From NCBI GenBank assembly GCA_003259005.1, contig QLII01000001.1, positions 3,674,501-3,738,500 of the forward strand: 64,000 bases of DNA, read 5' to 3'. Each line of letters opens with the position of its first letter. Position 1 is the first letter of the stretch. Positions 31,195 through 42,146 of this stretch are shown piece after piece. Below the pieces are notes generated by a model, which searched no databases, was not told the DNA's origin, and saw nothing but the letters and a program-made list of their open reading frames with translations. The position numbers were made by a program, and so were the translations under genes. Origin of the DNA: Spirosoma telluris. Lineage in GTDB: Bacteria; Bacteroidota; Bacteroidia; Cytophagales; Spirosomataceae.

Positions 31195-31204
31195 TCCTAC
31201 AAAT
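31190..31204. promoter_or_regulatory. FadR-type operator palindrome overlapping the SusC promoter
   Basis: ATTTGTCCTACAAAT is a perfect 6-3-6 palindrome. Its core TTGTCCTACAA fits the known FadR-subfamily operator pattern TNGTNNNACNA at every fixed position. It overlaps the end of the -7 element, so bound regulator would block transcription. The FadR-type gene starts about 120 bases away on the other strand. Confidence 0.75.
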
Positions 31205-31276
31205 AAATTTAAGAAGAAAATTTCCCTTACTGACCGAGTTGTAGAATAAACAATGTATGCCAAAACGTTTATCTAG

Positions 31277-34200
31277 ATGAAAAAGAAGCTAAAGTCAACA
31301 TTGCCGCTAGTTCTTTTGGTACTCGTCGGAATGTGTTCGTGTATACCGTCGATGGCTCAGCAGCTGGTGAAAGGGACAGTACGTTCCACCGAAGACCAGG
31401 CCCCATGCCATTTGTGACTGTGCTGATAAAAGGCGCTAAAACAGGGGCAACCACCAATGCCGATGGGAACTTCTCGATAGCGGCTACTTCAGGGCAAACC
31501 CTGGTGTTCAGTTTTGTGGGGTATAAATCCCGTGAAGTGACGCTTACTGCACAGACAACACTGGACATAACCCTGGAACCTGAATCCACTAACTTAAGCG
31601 AGGTACTGGTGGTAGGCTATGGCACACAGGCCCGGGACAAAGTAACGACCGCTATTTCGAGGCTTGATAATAAGGTGCTGGAAAACATACCGTATCAAAA
31701 TGTAGCCTCTTCGCTACAGGGAACCATTGCGGGCGTGCGGGTGCAGAGTGTTTCAGGGCAGCCCGGCGCAGCTCCTCGTGTCATTCTACGGGGCGGCACC
31801 TCGATTAACAACCCGAATGGGGCCGCTCCACTTTACATCATCGATGGCGTAATTCGACCGAATCTGAACGACATCAGCTCGGAAGAAATCGAATCCATGC
31901 AGGTCCTGAAAGATGCCGCTTCGACCGCTATTTATGGGGCAAGGGCTTCGAATGGCGTGGTGATCGTAACGACCAAATCGGGAAAAACGGGCAAGTTACG
32001 AGTCAATTATCAGTACAATCTGTCGTTGTCGCAACTAGCCAAGGGCTACGAACTGGCATCGGCCAGGGATTTGATCACGTATCAGCGACAGGGCGTTCTG
32101 GCCACGGCGCAGGTTTCCGGAAACGCTACCTACCTGACCCAGTTGACGGGGAAGTCGGGCTACGGAACGGGCAACGATTTAACAAATTCGACCGCTTTTA
32201 CGACCCAGTATCTTACCGATCAAAACAAGTATAAGCTGACCGAAGGCTGGGAAAGTATGCCTGACCCGGTTGATCCATCCAAAACGATCATCTTCAAAGG
32301 GACTAACTTCCAGGATGTTTTGTTCCAGAATGCGGTCTCACAGAATCACCACATATCGCTTTCGGGCGGGAGTGAAAAGGCTACATTCAGCGCCGGGATA
32401 GGCTACATGAACGCGCAGGGGATTGCCATCACCACCAACTACCAGCGCCTGAACTTCGACATGAACGGCGAATTGCTGGTCAATGATCGGCTGAAGCTGT
32501 TTGGCCGGATGATGTACTCCCGGTCGGGGAATAACCAGGTGTTTTCGAACAACAGCATTTTCGAACGGTCTATCGACGTTCCGATGACGACCAAATACGT
32601 TTTTGAGGATGGCTCCCTGGCACCTGGTCTGGCTATGTCACTTGGCAACCCTGAGTATTATCTGAACAAACTGAAAGGCAAAAATTCGACCACCAATCTG
32701 TCGATGGCCGTCGGCGGACACTGGCAAATCCTGCCCGGCCTTTCGTTCGATCCGCAACTTTCGCTCTATGAAACCAGTGGCGATGGCCGTTCGTTTCAAC
32801 AGGCTTACTACAATGGCCCTACATCGTATATAACTACCCGTGCGGCTACGGGCCTATACGGCAAGCGAACTCAATACCAGGCCGATGGAGTACTCAGCTA
32901 TGGCAAGTTGTTTCAGGGTGTTCATAATGTGGAGGCAAAACTGGGAATTTCCTACTATCAGCGGGATACGACAGGGCTGAGTGCGGCTGGTCAGGGGGCC
33001 TCATCCGATCTGATTCCAACGCTAAATGCCTCAGCAACTCCCGTATCGGTGTCGGGTTACGAAAGCCGACAGGTACTGGTGGGGTATTTCTCCCGGATCA
33101 ACTACGACTATATGGACAAATACCTGGTGTCGCTGAATGCCCGGTACGATGGGGCTTCTAATCTGGGAGCGTCGCATCAGTGGGGATTCTTTCCGGGGGT
33201 TTCGGTTGGGTGGAATCTGCACAGGGAAAATTTCTGGAAAAGCATTTCGGAAGATAAACTGCGGCTGAAACTACGAGCCAGCTATGGTGTCAATGGAAAT
33301 ATTGCGGGCCTGGCCGACTTTCAGGCCCAGGGCCAGTATAGCGTCGGCTCATTGTATAACGGAAATGCGGCCATCACCAACACCATTCTGCCGAATGCAA
33401 ATCTGCAATGGGAGCGGTCAAAAACCATCGATCTGGGCGCCGATATTGGCCTTTGGAACAACCGGATCAGTATGCTCGTCGATGTGTATCGCCGGGTAAC
33501 CGACAATCTGCTGACCGATCTCAGCCTACCCCTATCGACTGGATTTTCCAGTGTGCGCACCAACCTGGGTAGCCTTGAAAACAAAGGAATCGAATTGGAG
33601 CTGAGAGCCAGCGTGTTGCCATCCAGCTCAACACTGCAATGGGTCGTTTCGGTGAATGCAGCCAAAACCCAGCAGAAAATCCTCAAACTTCCCGAAAACG
33701 GCAATGCCAATAATCGGATCGGTGGCATTGAAATCTGGGACGATGCGACCAAATCGTACGTATATAAAGGTGGTTTGCAGGAAGGCGGTCGGGTTGGCGA
33801 TATGTTCTCGTATAAACAACTGGGGATTTATTCTACCGACGAGGAAGCGGCCAAAGCACCCATCGACTACCTGATTACCCGGAGCAACCGCACCAAATAT
33901 GGCGGAGATGTGATCTGGCTGGATGCCGATGGCAACGGCTCCATCGATGCCCGCGACCGGGTGTATGTAGGAAACCCCTACCCTACCTGGACGGGCGGCT
34001 TTTCCAATACCCTGACCTACAAGGGGCTGAGTTTCTACGCTCGGGCCGATTACACAACGGGCCATACCATTTTCAACTATCCGCGCGCCCAGATGATCGG
34101 GCAGTTTCAGGGCGATATCAATATCTCAAAAGAAGCTCTCCAGTCGTGGAAAAAACCGGGCGACAAAACCGACGTTCCGAAATATTACTGGGCCGATCAG

Positions 34201-34487
34201 AACGCGCAGAACAACCTGTTCCGCAATGCTACGGGCGCCAACGGAAGCAATTCGAGGTACTACGAATCGGGCGATTTTCTCTGTTTTCGGGAAGTATCGC
34301 TGTCGTACAGTCTGCCTAAAAAATTGGCCAATGTCGCCAGGCTTCAGGGAGTTCGCCTGAATCTCACCGCGCAGAATCTGGGCTACATCACGGGGTATAA
34401 GGGCTGAATCCGGAAGAAGGCGGTACCGACCGAGGACGCTATCCACTCCCCCGGACTTTTATGTTTGGTTTGAATGTCACGCTTTAA
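31277..34487 (+). CDS. SusC/RagA-type TonB-dependent outer-membrane transporter, two frame breaks (1070 aa if repaired)
   Basis: ATG 31277 gives a signal peptide (MKKKLKSTLPLVLLVLVGM ... SMAQQ). It is followed by a carboxypeptidase-regulatory-like domain (VKGTVRSTEDQAPMPFVTVLIKGAKTGATTNADGNFSI) and the TonB-box-like VLVVGYGTQ. The plug has LQGTIAGVRVQS, VILRGGTSINNPNGAAPLYIIDGV, MQVLKDAASTAIYGARASNGVVIVTTK. A long barrel then ends ITGYKGLNPEEGGTDRGRYPLPRTFMFGLNVTL. Breaks: C4 run 31401-31404 and G3 run 34401-34403, each cured by one base. It pairs with the SusD gene 15 bases on and imports an oligosaccharide or similar ligand. It is the first gene of the FadR-controlled operon. Confidence 0.93.
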
Positions 34488-34502
34488 ACGAACAGCACAC
34501 TC

Positions 34503-35975
34503 ATGAAAAAGCAATTACGTCTTCTCTACATAACGCTGCTGGGAGTCATCATAGCCTCCTGTACCAATAATCTGGAGCTGGAACCGACCAGTGTCATCAG
34601 TAATGCTTCGTTCTGGAAAACACAGGACGATGCGGCTGGAGGTATCTATGGCATGTACGTCAATCTTCGGACACAGGCGAGTAAGAATCTGTTTTTGTGG
34701 GGCGAAGCCCGAAGTGAAACCGTTGGCGCTGGAGTGCAGGGGCTGGATGGCCGGGATCTTTTCTACCTGAACCAACTGGACGCGACCAATTCCGGGCCCG
34801 ACTGGCAGGGCATGTACACCGTAATACACCACGCCAACCTGATTCTCAAGTACGTACCGGGCATTTCATTTACGTCGGAAGTCACCAAAAACAACATCCT
34901 GGCTCAGGCCTATGCCATGCGTGCCTATGTCTACTTCTGCATGGTCAGAACCTGGGGCGAACTCCCGCTGGTGACTGAACCTACCGAAAATTTTAACCCC
35001 GCTTCGGTTCAGCGGGAGCGGTCGTCGGTGGCCAATGTGTTTACCCTGATCAAAAGCGATATCGATAAGGGTATGGCTTTATTCCCGAACAATACCTTCC
35101 CGACCGGGCGAAACGTATGGAGTAAACCCGCCTTGAACGCCCTGAAAGGCGACGTATATCTGTGGACGGCCAAAAAACTGGCCGGTGGAACGACCGACTT
35201 AAATACAGCCCTGGAAGCCCTCAATCTGGTAAAATCATCGGATGTAGCCTTACTGAGCAACTACAATGATGTGTTTGATTACACCACCAAGGGTAATAAG
35301 GAAATCCTCTTTGCCATCAACTTCAAACGGAATGAAGTGACCGACAACGATTACGCGAACATGTATTTTCCACCTGCCTACGTGCCGAACGACATCAACA
35401 GCGATGTAGCTACAGCATTGGGCGTAGCCGCTGGTCAGAATTTCTGGGCACCAACTGCCACTTTCCGCTCGCAGTTTACCGATGACGATCAGCGTAAGAA
35501 CGGAACGTTCCGGGAGATATATACGGCCTCTAGTGGCGTTTCGAAATTCTACGGAGCGTTTGCGGTCAAATTCAACGGCATGGTCGAGTTAGGCACCCGC
35601 TATTTTCTGGACGATTATATCGTGTATCGCTACGCCGATATTCTGTTGATGATTGCCGAAGTCAAGAATGCGCTCGGTCAGGACCCTACGCCCGAAATCA
35701 TGCAGGTACGAACCCGGGCTTATGGCAGTAAAGTCAGCGCCCATCTGTTTACCAACGGCTCGCAGGCACAGAACGACGAGGTGATACTACAGGAGCGTTT
35801 GCTGGAACTGGGTCTGGAAGGTAAACGCTGGTGGGATTTGGTCCGCTTCAACAAAGCATTCGACAAAGTAGCCTCGCTGAAAGACCGTACTGGCAAAGAT
35901 TATTTATTGCTCTTCCCGATCTCGGCCAATACACTTAGTCTTGAAAATAAGATCAGGCAGAATCCTGGATACTGA
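34503..35975 (+). CDS. SusD/RagB-type outer-membrane binding lipoprotein
   Basis: 490 residues. Lipoprotein signal with Cys at about residue 20 (LLGVIIASCTNN). SusD features: LELEPTSVISNASFWKTQDDAAGGIYGMY, AYAMRAYVYFCMVRTWGELPLVTEP, the TPR-like helical region, YRYADILLMIAEVKNAL and the C-terminal ILQERLLELGLEGKRWWDLVRF with RQNPGY. It forms the lid of the SusC barrel and captures the ligand at the cell surface. Intact frame, 15 bases behind susC. Confidence 0.94.
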   Translation: MKKQLRLLYITLLGVIIASCTNNLELEPTSVISNASFWKTQDDAAGGIYGMYVNLRTQASKNLFLWGEARSETVGAGVQGLDGRDLFYLNQLDATNSGPDWQGMYTVIHHANLILKYVPGISFTSEVTKNNILAQAYAMRAYVYFCMVRTWGELPLVTEPTENFNPASVQRERSSVANVFTLIKSDIDKGMALFPNNTFPTGRNVWSKPALNALKGDVYLWTAKKLAGGTTDLNTALEALNLVKSSDVALLSNYNDVFDYTTKGNKEILFAINFKRNEVTDNDYANMYFPPAYVPNDINSDVATALGVAAGQNFWAPTATFRSQFTDDDQRKNGTFREIYTASSGVSKFYGAFAVKFNGMVELGTRYFLDDYIVYRYADILLMIAEVKNALGQDPTPEIMQVRTRAYGSKVSAHLFTNGSQAQNDEVILQERLLELGLEGKRWWDLVRFNKAFDKVASLKDRTGKDYLLLFPISANTLSLENKIRQNPGY

Positions 35976-36014
35976 CCGATCAGGTTCTTTTTCGACAATT
36001 TTAACTACAGATAC

Positions 36015-36928
36015 ATGTTTAGTAAATCAGTATTAGGAGGGGTATGGCCAGCCTTGCTTACACCCGTGCATCCTGATGGGGCGCCTAATTTTGCGGAGCT
36101 GGAAAAAATTGTCCAGTTATTTATCGACCAGCAATTAGGCGGTATTTACGTACTGGGCTCAACGGGGCAGGGCGTGTTGTTTACTGAAAAACAGCGACTC
36201 GACGTTACCAAAAGGTGATGGAATTGGTCGGAACGCGAATGCCGGTGATGACCCAGGTGGGGGCCATCAACACCCGCGAATCGATTCGGCTGGCCCAGGC
36301 GGCTGCCAGAGCGGGGGTGTATGGTATTTCATCGGTAGCACCAATCTATTACCAGGGAGGAACAGCCCAGGCTTTAGCCCACTACAGAGCCATCAGTTCG
36401 TCGGTCGACATCCCCTTCTTTCCATATCACGTTGGTAACCAGAGTATTTTTGGGGGCGACGCACAGGCTTATCTGGAGCAGCTCCTGGACCTGCCCAATA
36501 TTCAGGGCATGAAATTAACCACCCAGAATCTGTACGAAATCAGTTTGATGCATATTCTGGCAGGCGACGACCTGATTTTGTTCAGTGGAGCGGATGAACT
36601 ACTTTGTCAGTCGGCCTTGTGCGGGACCGTTGGGGCCATCGGTAGCTTTTACAATCTGTGGGGCGAAGAGTGCGCCTATGTGTACCAGGCCTTCAAAGCT
36701 GGTAATGTTGAACTGGGCAAGCGGTTTATGCTGATTTTTCAGGAGATTATTCACACCGTACTGCCCAATGCCTGGACGTTTTTTCAGCAGGCCATGCTCA
36801 TGAAACACGGCATCGACGTTGGGTTGCCCAATCCGCCCTTAGGTCTGGGAAATCAGCCCTGGAAAGCGGAAAACGTACAGCAGATTCTGGATAAGATGGC
36901 GGTCGTGAGTGGTATTACCCGTAAATAA
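36015..36928 (+). CDS. NAL/DHDPS-family class I aldolase, one frame break (304 aa if repaired)
   Basis: The break is the A4 run 36210-36213; one A restores RLDVTKKVMELVGTRMPVMTQVG. TIM-barrel lyase with GVWPALLTPVHPDG at the first strand, the carboxylate-binding GSTGQG loop at 48-53, FFPYH with Tyr about 138, and QGMKLT with the Schiff-base Lys about 167. Family members cleave 2-keto-3-deoxy acids such as N-acetylneuraminate to pyruvate and an aldehyde, or make dihydrodipicolinate. The operon context (SusCD, BNR proteins, NanM-like) favours a sialate-lyase-like or keto-deoxy-acid aldolase role. Cytoplasmic. The exact substrate is open. Confidence 0.88.
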
Positions 36929-36949
36929 TTTTCGAAGAGCTGATTGCCC

Positions 36950-38104
36950 ATGAAGATGAATACAGTAGCGCAATTCTTTGCCTGTTTCTGGCTGACCGTT
37001 GGCGGCTGTCTGGCGCAGGAACCCGTGGTATTCAATGAACAGACCGGTAAGATCACCGTATCTGGGGCCTGGATTCCAAAAACGTTGACGAGATGAAAGG
37101 GCTTCTGATGGGACCGTTTACCCGCAATACCGATGGACACGTGGTAGCCATCGAAGGCCAACATTGTATGATTAGTAAAGATGATGGCAAAACCTGGCAA
37201 TCGTATCCGCTGTTCGCAAAACCCGAGAAATTCAACATTTCGGGAGAACGGGCTATACTTAAAACGCGAAGTGGTGTACTCATCTTTGCTTTTCTGAACC
37301 TGGCCGAACGGAGCGGGTGGAAATGGGATCGTACCCTTTCCGATACGCCGGGAGCCATTCTACCAACCTATGCCATGCGCAGTCTGGATGGGGGACGTAC
37401 CTGGCAGGAGCCGAAACGATTGCACACCGAACATACGGGCGCTATCCGAAGCATGATCGAAACCCGCGATGGGAATGTGATTTTTACCTCCATGATGATG
37501 CGGCACAATCCGGGTCACCATACGGTACTGACCTACACCACCCGCGACGATGGCCAGACATGGGAGCGTTCCAATATCATTGACCTGGGGGGTATTGGCG
37601 ACCATAGCGGAGTTACAGAATCGACTATTGAACAACTCAAGGATGGACGCATCTGGCAACTGATGCGTACCAACTGGGTACATTCTGGGAAGCCTTCTCA
37701 GACAATGAAGGGATAACCTGGACCACCATCCGCCCTACGTCTATCGATGCCAGTTCGGCACCGGGGCAACTCAAACGGCTGGCCAGTGGCAAACTGGTAC
37801 TCCTCTGGAATCGCCGTTTTCCCGAAGGCAAAACAACCTACCCGTTCCGGGGGGCGACCGGCAGTTTTCGGAAGTAGCCGCCAGCAACCATCGCGAAGAA
37901 CTGTCGATTGCGTTTTCGGACGATGAAGGAAAAAACTGGAGTAAGCCCAAAGTGCTTGCCAAGTCATATACGATTCAGAACCGCGATACGGGCAAAGCCT
38001 GGATTGCCTACCCCTATATTTTTGAAGTAAGTCCGGGCCGATTATGGGTGACGACCATGCAGGGTGATTTGCGTATTGCGTTTAACGAAGCCGATTTTTA
38101 TTGA
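36950..38104 (+). CDS. Sialidase-like BNR propeller protein, three frame breaks (385 aa if repaired)
   Basis: Signal peptide (MKMNTVAQFFACFWLTVGGCLAQ). After repair five Asp boxes are visible: SKDDGKTW, SLDGGRTW, TRDDGQTW, SDNEGITW and SDDEGKNW, the mark of a six-bladed sialidase/BNR propeller. Breaks: G4 37064-37067, TT 37683-37684 and G6 37849-37854, each one base short. It ends ...MQGDLRIAFNEADFY at 38104. Related proteins are exo-alpha-sialidases, but BNR propellers without the full Arg triad have other functions, and the triad cannot be assigned safely here. Likely periplasmic; followed 13 bases on by a second BNR gene. Confidence 0.82.
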
Positions 38105-38117
38105 TTTACAGAACCGT

Positions 38118-39262
38118 ATGAAACACATCGAAAAACTATCCAGTTGGAGACTATGGTGCTTGATCGTTTCGCTCGGATTCCTCTTGATGTCGCCGGGTAT
38201 GGCTCAGGGAGTCAGGACAGACGATGCATCCGAACGAGTACTGCGGCTGGCACCGGCGACAATAACCCACGCAACAGCGAGGGGGATTTTGTAAGCCTGA
38301 AAGATGGGCGACTCCTCTTTATCTATTCACATTACACCGGAAAATCGACCGACGACCATGCCCCCGCCTATCTGGCCGGACGCTACTCCCGTGATGGGGG
38401 TAAAACCTGGTCGGCCCAGGACCGACTCATCGTAGACCGGGAAGGCGATATGAATGTCATGTCGGTGTCGCTGCTTCGATTACGGAGTGGGAAGATTGCC
38501 CTGTTTTACCTGAAAAAGAATTCGACAATGGACTGCATTCCGATGATGCGTACGTCATCGGACGAGGGCGAAACCTGGAGTCAGCCTACGGCTTGCATTA
38601 CAGATAAAAAAGGCTATTTCGTATTGAATAACAACCGGGTGATTCAGTTGAAAAACGGTCGATTGGTGCTGGCCGTAGCGTTACACCGGACGCCCGAAAC
38701 AGCCTGGGAAAACAAGGCTACCTTGTTTAGTTATGTTTCAGACGATGAAGGAAAAACCTGGACTACCAGCGAGCCTGTGCCCAATCCAACGTCGATTGTG
38801 ACCCAGGAGCCCGGTTTGATTGAACTGAAGGATGGCCGGATCATGATGTTTATTCGGGCCGATCAGGGGTTTCAGGCCTTGAGCTTTTCGGCTGATCAGG
38901 GCAAAACCTGGAGTGCTGTTCAGAACAGCGATATTCATTCACCATTATCGCCCGCGTCTATTGCCCGCATCCCGTCGACGGGTGATCTGCTGATGGTCTG
39001 GAACAACAACAAAACCACCGACAAATCCTGGCACAAAGGGGCTCGTACCCCGTTGACCATCGCTATTTCATCCGATGAGGGAAAATCATGGAAACACATC
39101 CGGGATATTGAAATTGATCCCGACGGCTGGTACTGTTATACGGCCATTCATTTTACCGCCAAAGACGTACTTCTGGGGTATTGTGCCGGAAGCCAGTCGG
39201 CCAAAACGCACCTCTCGGTGCTTCAGATCCGAAAAATGAACCAGAAATCGCTGTATAAATGA
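38118..39262 (+). CDS. Sialidase-like BNR propeller protein, one frame break (381 aa if repaired)
   Basis: ATG 38118 gives a signal peptide (LWCLIVSLGFLLMSPGMAQG). The break is at GG 38255-38256; one G yields RLAPGDNNPRNSEGDFVSLKDGRLLFIYSHYTG, a conserved start of sialidase-family proteins. Asp boxes: SRDGGKTW, SSDEGETW, SDDEGKTW, SADQGKTW and SSDEGKSW. The C-terminus has DGWYCYTAIHFT. It probably cleaves a terminal sugar in the periplasm or helps to recognise it. Having two different BNR genes in tandem suggests two linkages or one catalytic and one binding member. Confidence 0.86.
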
Positions 39263-39321
39263 GCGAAAGCGTGATCGAACGCAACCAGAGGGCCGCTTTC
39301 ACTCAATGATTCAAGAGATTA

Positions 39322-40247
39322 ATGGAGCTGTTTACAACACACGTAATCAAGGCATTGGAGCCTGGGCCGCATGTAGTATTCATTGCTGGCGTGCACGGCG
39401 ACGAGTATGAACCCATGTTGGCGACCGAACAGCTTCAGCACTTACTTCCCAATGAGTTGAGGAAGGGAACGGTTACGCTGGTCGGGGTGGCCAACCAAAG
39501 CGCTTTTCTTCGGAGTGCTCGCTGTGGTGAGGATCTGTTGGATCTGGCACGTACCTGTCCGGGCAAACCAGACGGCAGCCTCACAGAACGGGTGGCATCG
39601 GACCTGAGCAAGTTGATTGAAACGGCTGATTATCTGATCGATCTGCATACAGGCGGGGTTATGTTCGACATTGCGCCCCTGGCCGGGTATATGCTGCATC
39701 CTGACAAAACCATTCTGGCAAGGCAACGTAAAATGGCGTGGGCGTGCGGCTTACCCATTGTGTGGGGAACCGAACCGACTCCCAAAGGACGGACTTTATC
39801 AGTAGCCCGCGATGCGGGGATTCCAGCCATTTACCTCGAATACGGTGGCGGAACAGGTATTCGAACACAGGTGGTTACCGCTTATCAGCAGGCCTGTTTG
39901 AACGTATTGGCTTTGCTCGGACTGGTTACCGCTACATATAGCCCACAGCCTGAGTCAGTGGTGTTCTGGGTGGAGGATTACCGGGACCATAGCGGGTACC
40001 TACAAGCCATGATGCCTTCACCCATCGATGGAATTTTTGTCGGAGAGGTTAGTCCAGGCGGTTTCGTTAAACAGGGGATCGCTGGGGAAAAGTCGTCGAT
40101 TTCATTAATGGAACCGAGGCCGATGTATTTTGTGATAAAGACGGAATGGCGTTTTTGCGCCGGGAATTGGTGAACGTAAAACAGGGAGATGCCCTGGGTG
40201 GAATCCTGCCTATTTCAGAACCTGGTAAAATCGTAATCTATGCGTAA
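39322..40247 (+). CDS. AstE/AspA-family zinc deacylase, one frame break (308 aa if repaired)
   Basis: Zinc-carboxypeptidase-like deacylase of the succinylglutamate desuccinylase/aspartoacylase family. FIAGVHGDEYEP supplies H25 and E28, and LIDLHTGG supplies the third ligand region near residue 106. IYLEYGGG holds the likely catalytic Glu. The C-terminal beta domain (VFWVEDYRDHSGYL ... GIFVGEVSPGGFVKQGDRWGKVVDF) is typical of the subgroup. The break is the G4 run 40074-40077. Reaction type: hydrolysis of an N-acyl group from an amino acid or related compound in the cytoplasm. Its stop overlaps the start of the SDR gene, which supports co-translation. Confidence 0.85.
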
Positions 40248-41054
40248 GTCGAACGTAGTCATTATAACGGGGGCAGCCGGAGGAATTGGCAGGGCTACGG
40301 CTCATGCCTTTGCCGCCGAAGGCTATCATCTGGCCCTGAGTGATCTAAACGAAACTGCCCTCACTGAACTGGCCGCTGAGTTGACGAATCAGTATACAAC
40401 CGAGTGCCTGCCATTGGCTGGCGACCTGACCGACCATGCTTGTTTACAGGCCATTGTCTCGAAAACTGTAGCACAGTGGGGGCATATCAATGTATTGGTC
40501 AATAATGCAGCCTGGCGAACCCTGGAGAGCCTGCGAACCCTGAAACTGGACGACTGGGAACGAACCCTGAAAGTATGCCTGACGGCCCCGGCTTTTCTGA
40601 CCAAATGGGTGGCCGAAGCCATGGAAACCAACGGCAATCCGGGCGTAATCGTCAACATTACCAGCATGATGGTCAATCGGCCTTCGGGGATGGGGCGGGC
40701 TATATAGCCGCCAAAGGAGGATTAGAAAGCCTGATTCGGGAGACAGCCGCCACCTACGGACGAAGCGGAATTCGGGTGGTGGGTGTAGCGCCTGGTTATG
40801 TCGAAACCCCATTGAGCCGGGATTATCAAAGTGAAGATGGGGAGAACATCAGTCAGCAACTAATCGATGAACTGGTTGATTTCGTTCCACTTGGCCGGGG
40901 AGCCGATCCATCGGAAATAGCCGAGGCCATTCGCTGGCTGGCCTCCGATTCGGGCTCGTATATAACCGGTACTACGTTGCTGGTTGATGGTGGTTTCAGT
41001 GCCAATTTCAACCGTTATTCGCTAAAAAAACGTCAATTGCCCAACGAATTTTGA
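40240..41054 (+). CDS. Short-chain dehydrogenase/reductase, one frame break (271 aa if repaired)
   Basis: Rossmann start VIITGAAGGIGRATAHAF (TGxxxGIG), then NNAAW. Catalytic Ser lies in NITSMM, and after repair YIAAK gives the YxxxK pair. The end ITGTTLLVDGGF is typical of FabG-like SDRs. The break is the G4 run 40686-40689 (SGDGAGYIAAKGG when one G is added). It acts on a secondary alcohol or ketone with NAD(P)H in the cytoplasm; the specificity is not readable. It overlaps both neighbours by a few bases, so it is clearly part of the operon. Confidence 0.9.
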
Positions 41055-42132
41055 AAACGATCTGGACCTATACGGAGCACTTGCCGCCGGTGCCTGAAGC
41101 TAACCGCCTATATCTGGGCGAAGGCGGAACGCCATTGGTAAAATCCCGCCATATCGGTAAAGCAATCGGTCTGGAGCATCTCTATTTCAAGCTGGAAAAT
41201 CTGAATCCCACGGGTTCATACAAGGATCGGTTTGCGTCGGTACTGGTCAGTCAGATGCGGGCGGCAGGTCAAAACGTTTGCCTGGCTACGTCCAGTGGAA
41301 ATACGGGCGCAGCGCTGTCGGCATTCTGTGCAGCGGCTGGTATTCCGTGCGTTCTGGTGGTAGTTGATGGAGCCCCCCTGCCAAAAGTCCGCCAGATGCA
41401 ACTCTATGGAGCTGAAATCCTGATGGTAAAAGACTTCGGAAAAAGTGCGCAGGTCACCGAACAGGTATTTGCCAAACTGGCCGACATCTGTCAGATACAC
41501 CAGCTCCCATTGCCCATCAGTGCTTTTCACTATTGCCCCTCCGCCATGCAGGGGGTGCAAACGATGGTGTACGAAATCATGGAGCAGTTGCCTCAGGCTC
41601 CCGACCACATTTTTTCGCCTGCCGGTGGAGGTGGGCTTACCCTGGCCATTGGTCGGGGGTATTGGCGGCAAAGGCAACCACCAAAGTCCATTGTGTGCAG
41701 CCCTACGGGAACGACACCATTGCCTCAGCCCTACGGTGGGGGCAGGAAAAAGCCACTCCCGTCGAGTATTCTACTTCCCGAATCAGTGGGTTGCAGGTTG
41801 CCAATGTGATTGATGGCGACGAGGTAATGAAGACCTGCCGACAGTTAGGTGGCACGGGCTATGTGGTTACGGACAAAGAGGTGTTCGACTGGCATCAGCA
41901 ACTAGCCCGTCGGGAAGGCATTTTTGGCGAACCGGCCGGAGCCGTAGCATTGACGGGAGTTATTCAGGCTCTCAAGCTGGGCGAACTCCGCCCATCGGAT
42001 GTGGTCGTTTGTCCGATAACTGGAAGTGGGTTTAAAGATATGAATGCCGTGGAGCGAAATTTTGAATTGCCGGACGTATCGGCAATCAACCTGGCGGAAG
42101 GTATCGACCGAATCGAGCGGTACGTATTCTAA
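41051..42132 (+). CDS. Threonine-synthase-like PLP enzyme (fold type II), one frame break (360 aa if repaired)
   Basis: Starts at TTG 41051, overlapping the SDR stop by four bases. Fold-type II PLP motifs: NPTGSYKDRFAS with the Schiff-base Lys, ATSSGNTGAALSAFCAAAGIPC, and PAGGGGLTLAIGRGYW as the phosphate-binding loop. The C-terminal part has GEPAGAVALTGVIQAL and CPITGSGFKD. The frame shifts by one missing base around 41665-41690. Possible reactions: threonine-synthase-like beta/gamma replacement, or dehydratase/ammonia-lyase chemistry. A RidA-like gene downstream would fit an enamine-releasing dehydratase. No homoserine-pathway genes are next to it, so a catabolic role is more likely. Confidence 0.83.
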
Positions 42133-42146
42133 GTGATTATCTGGAC

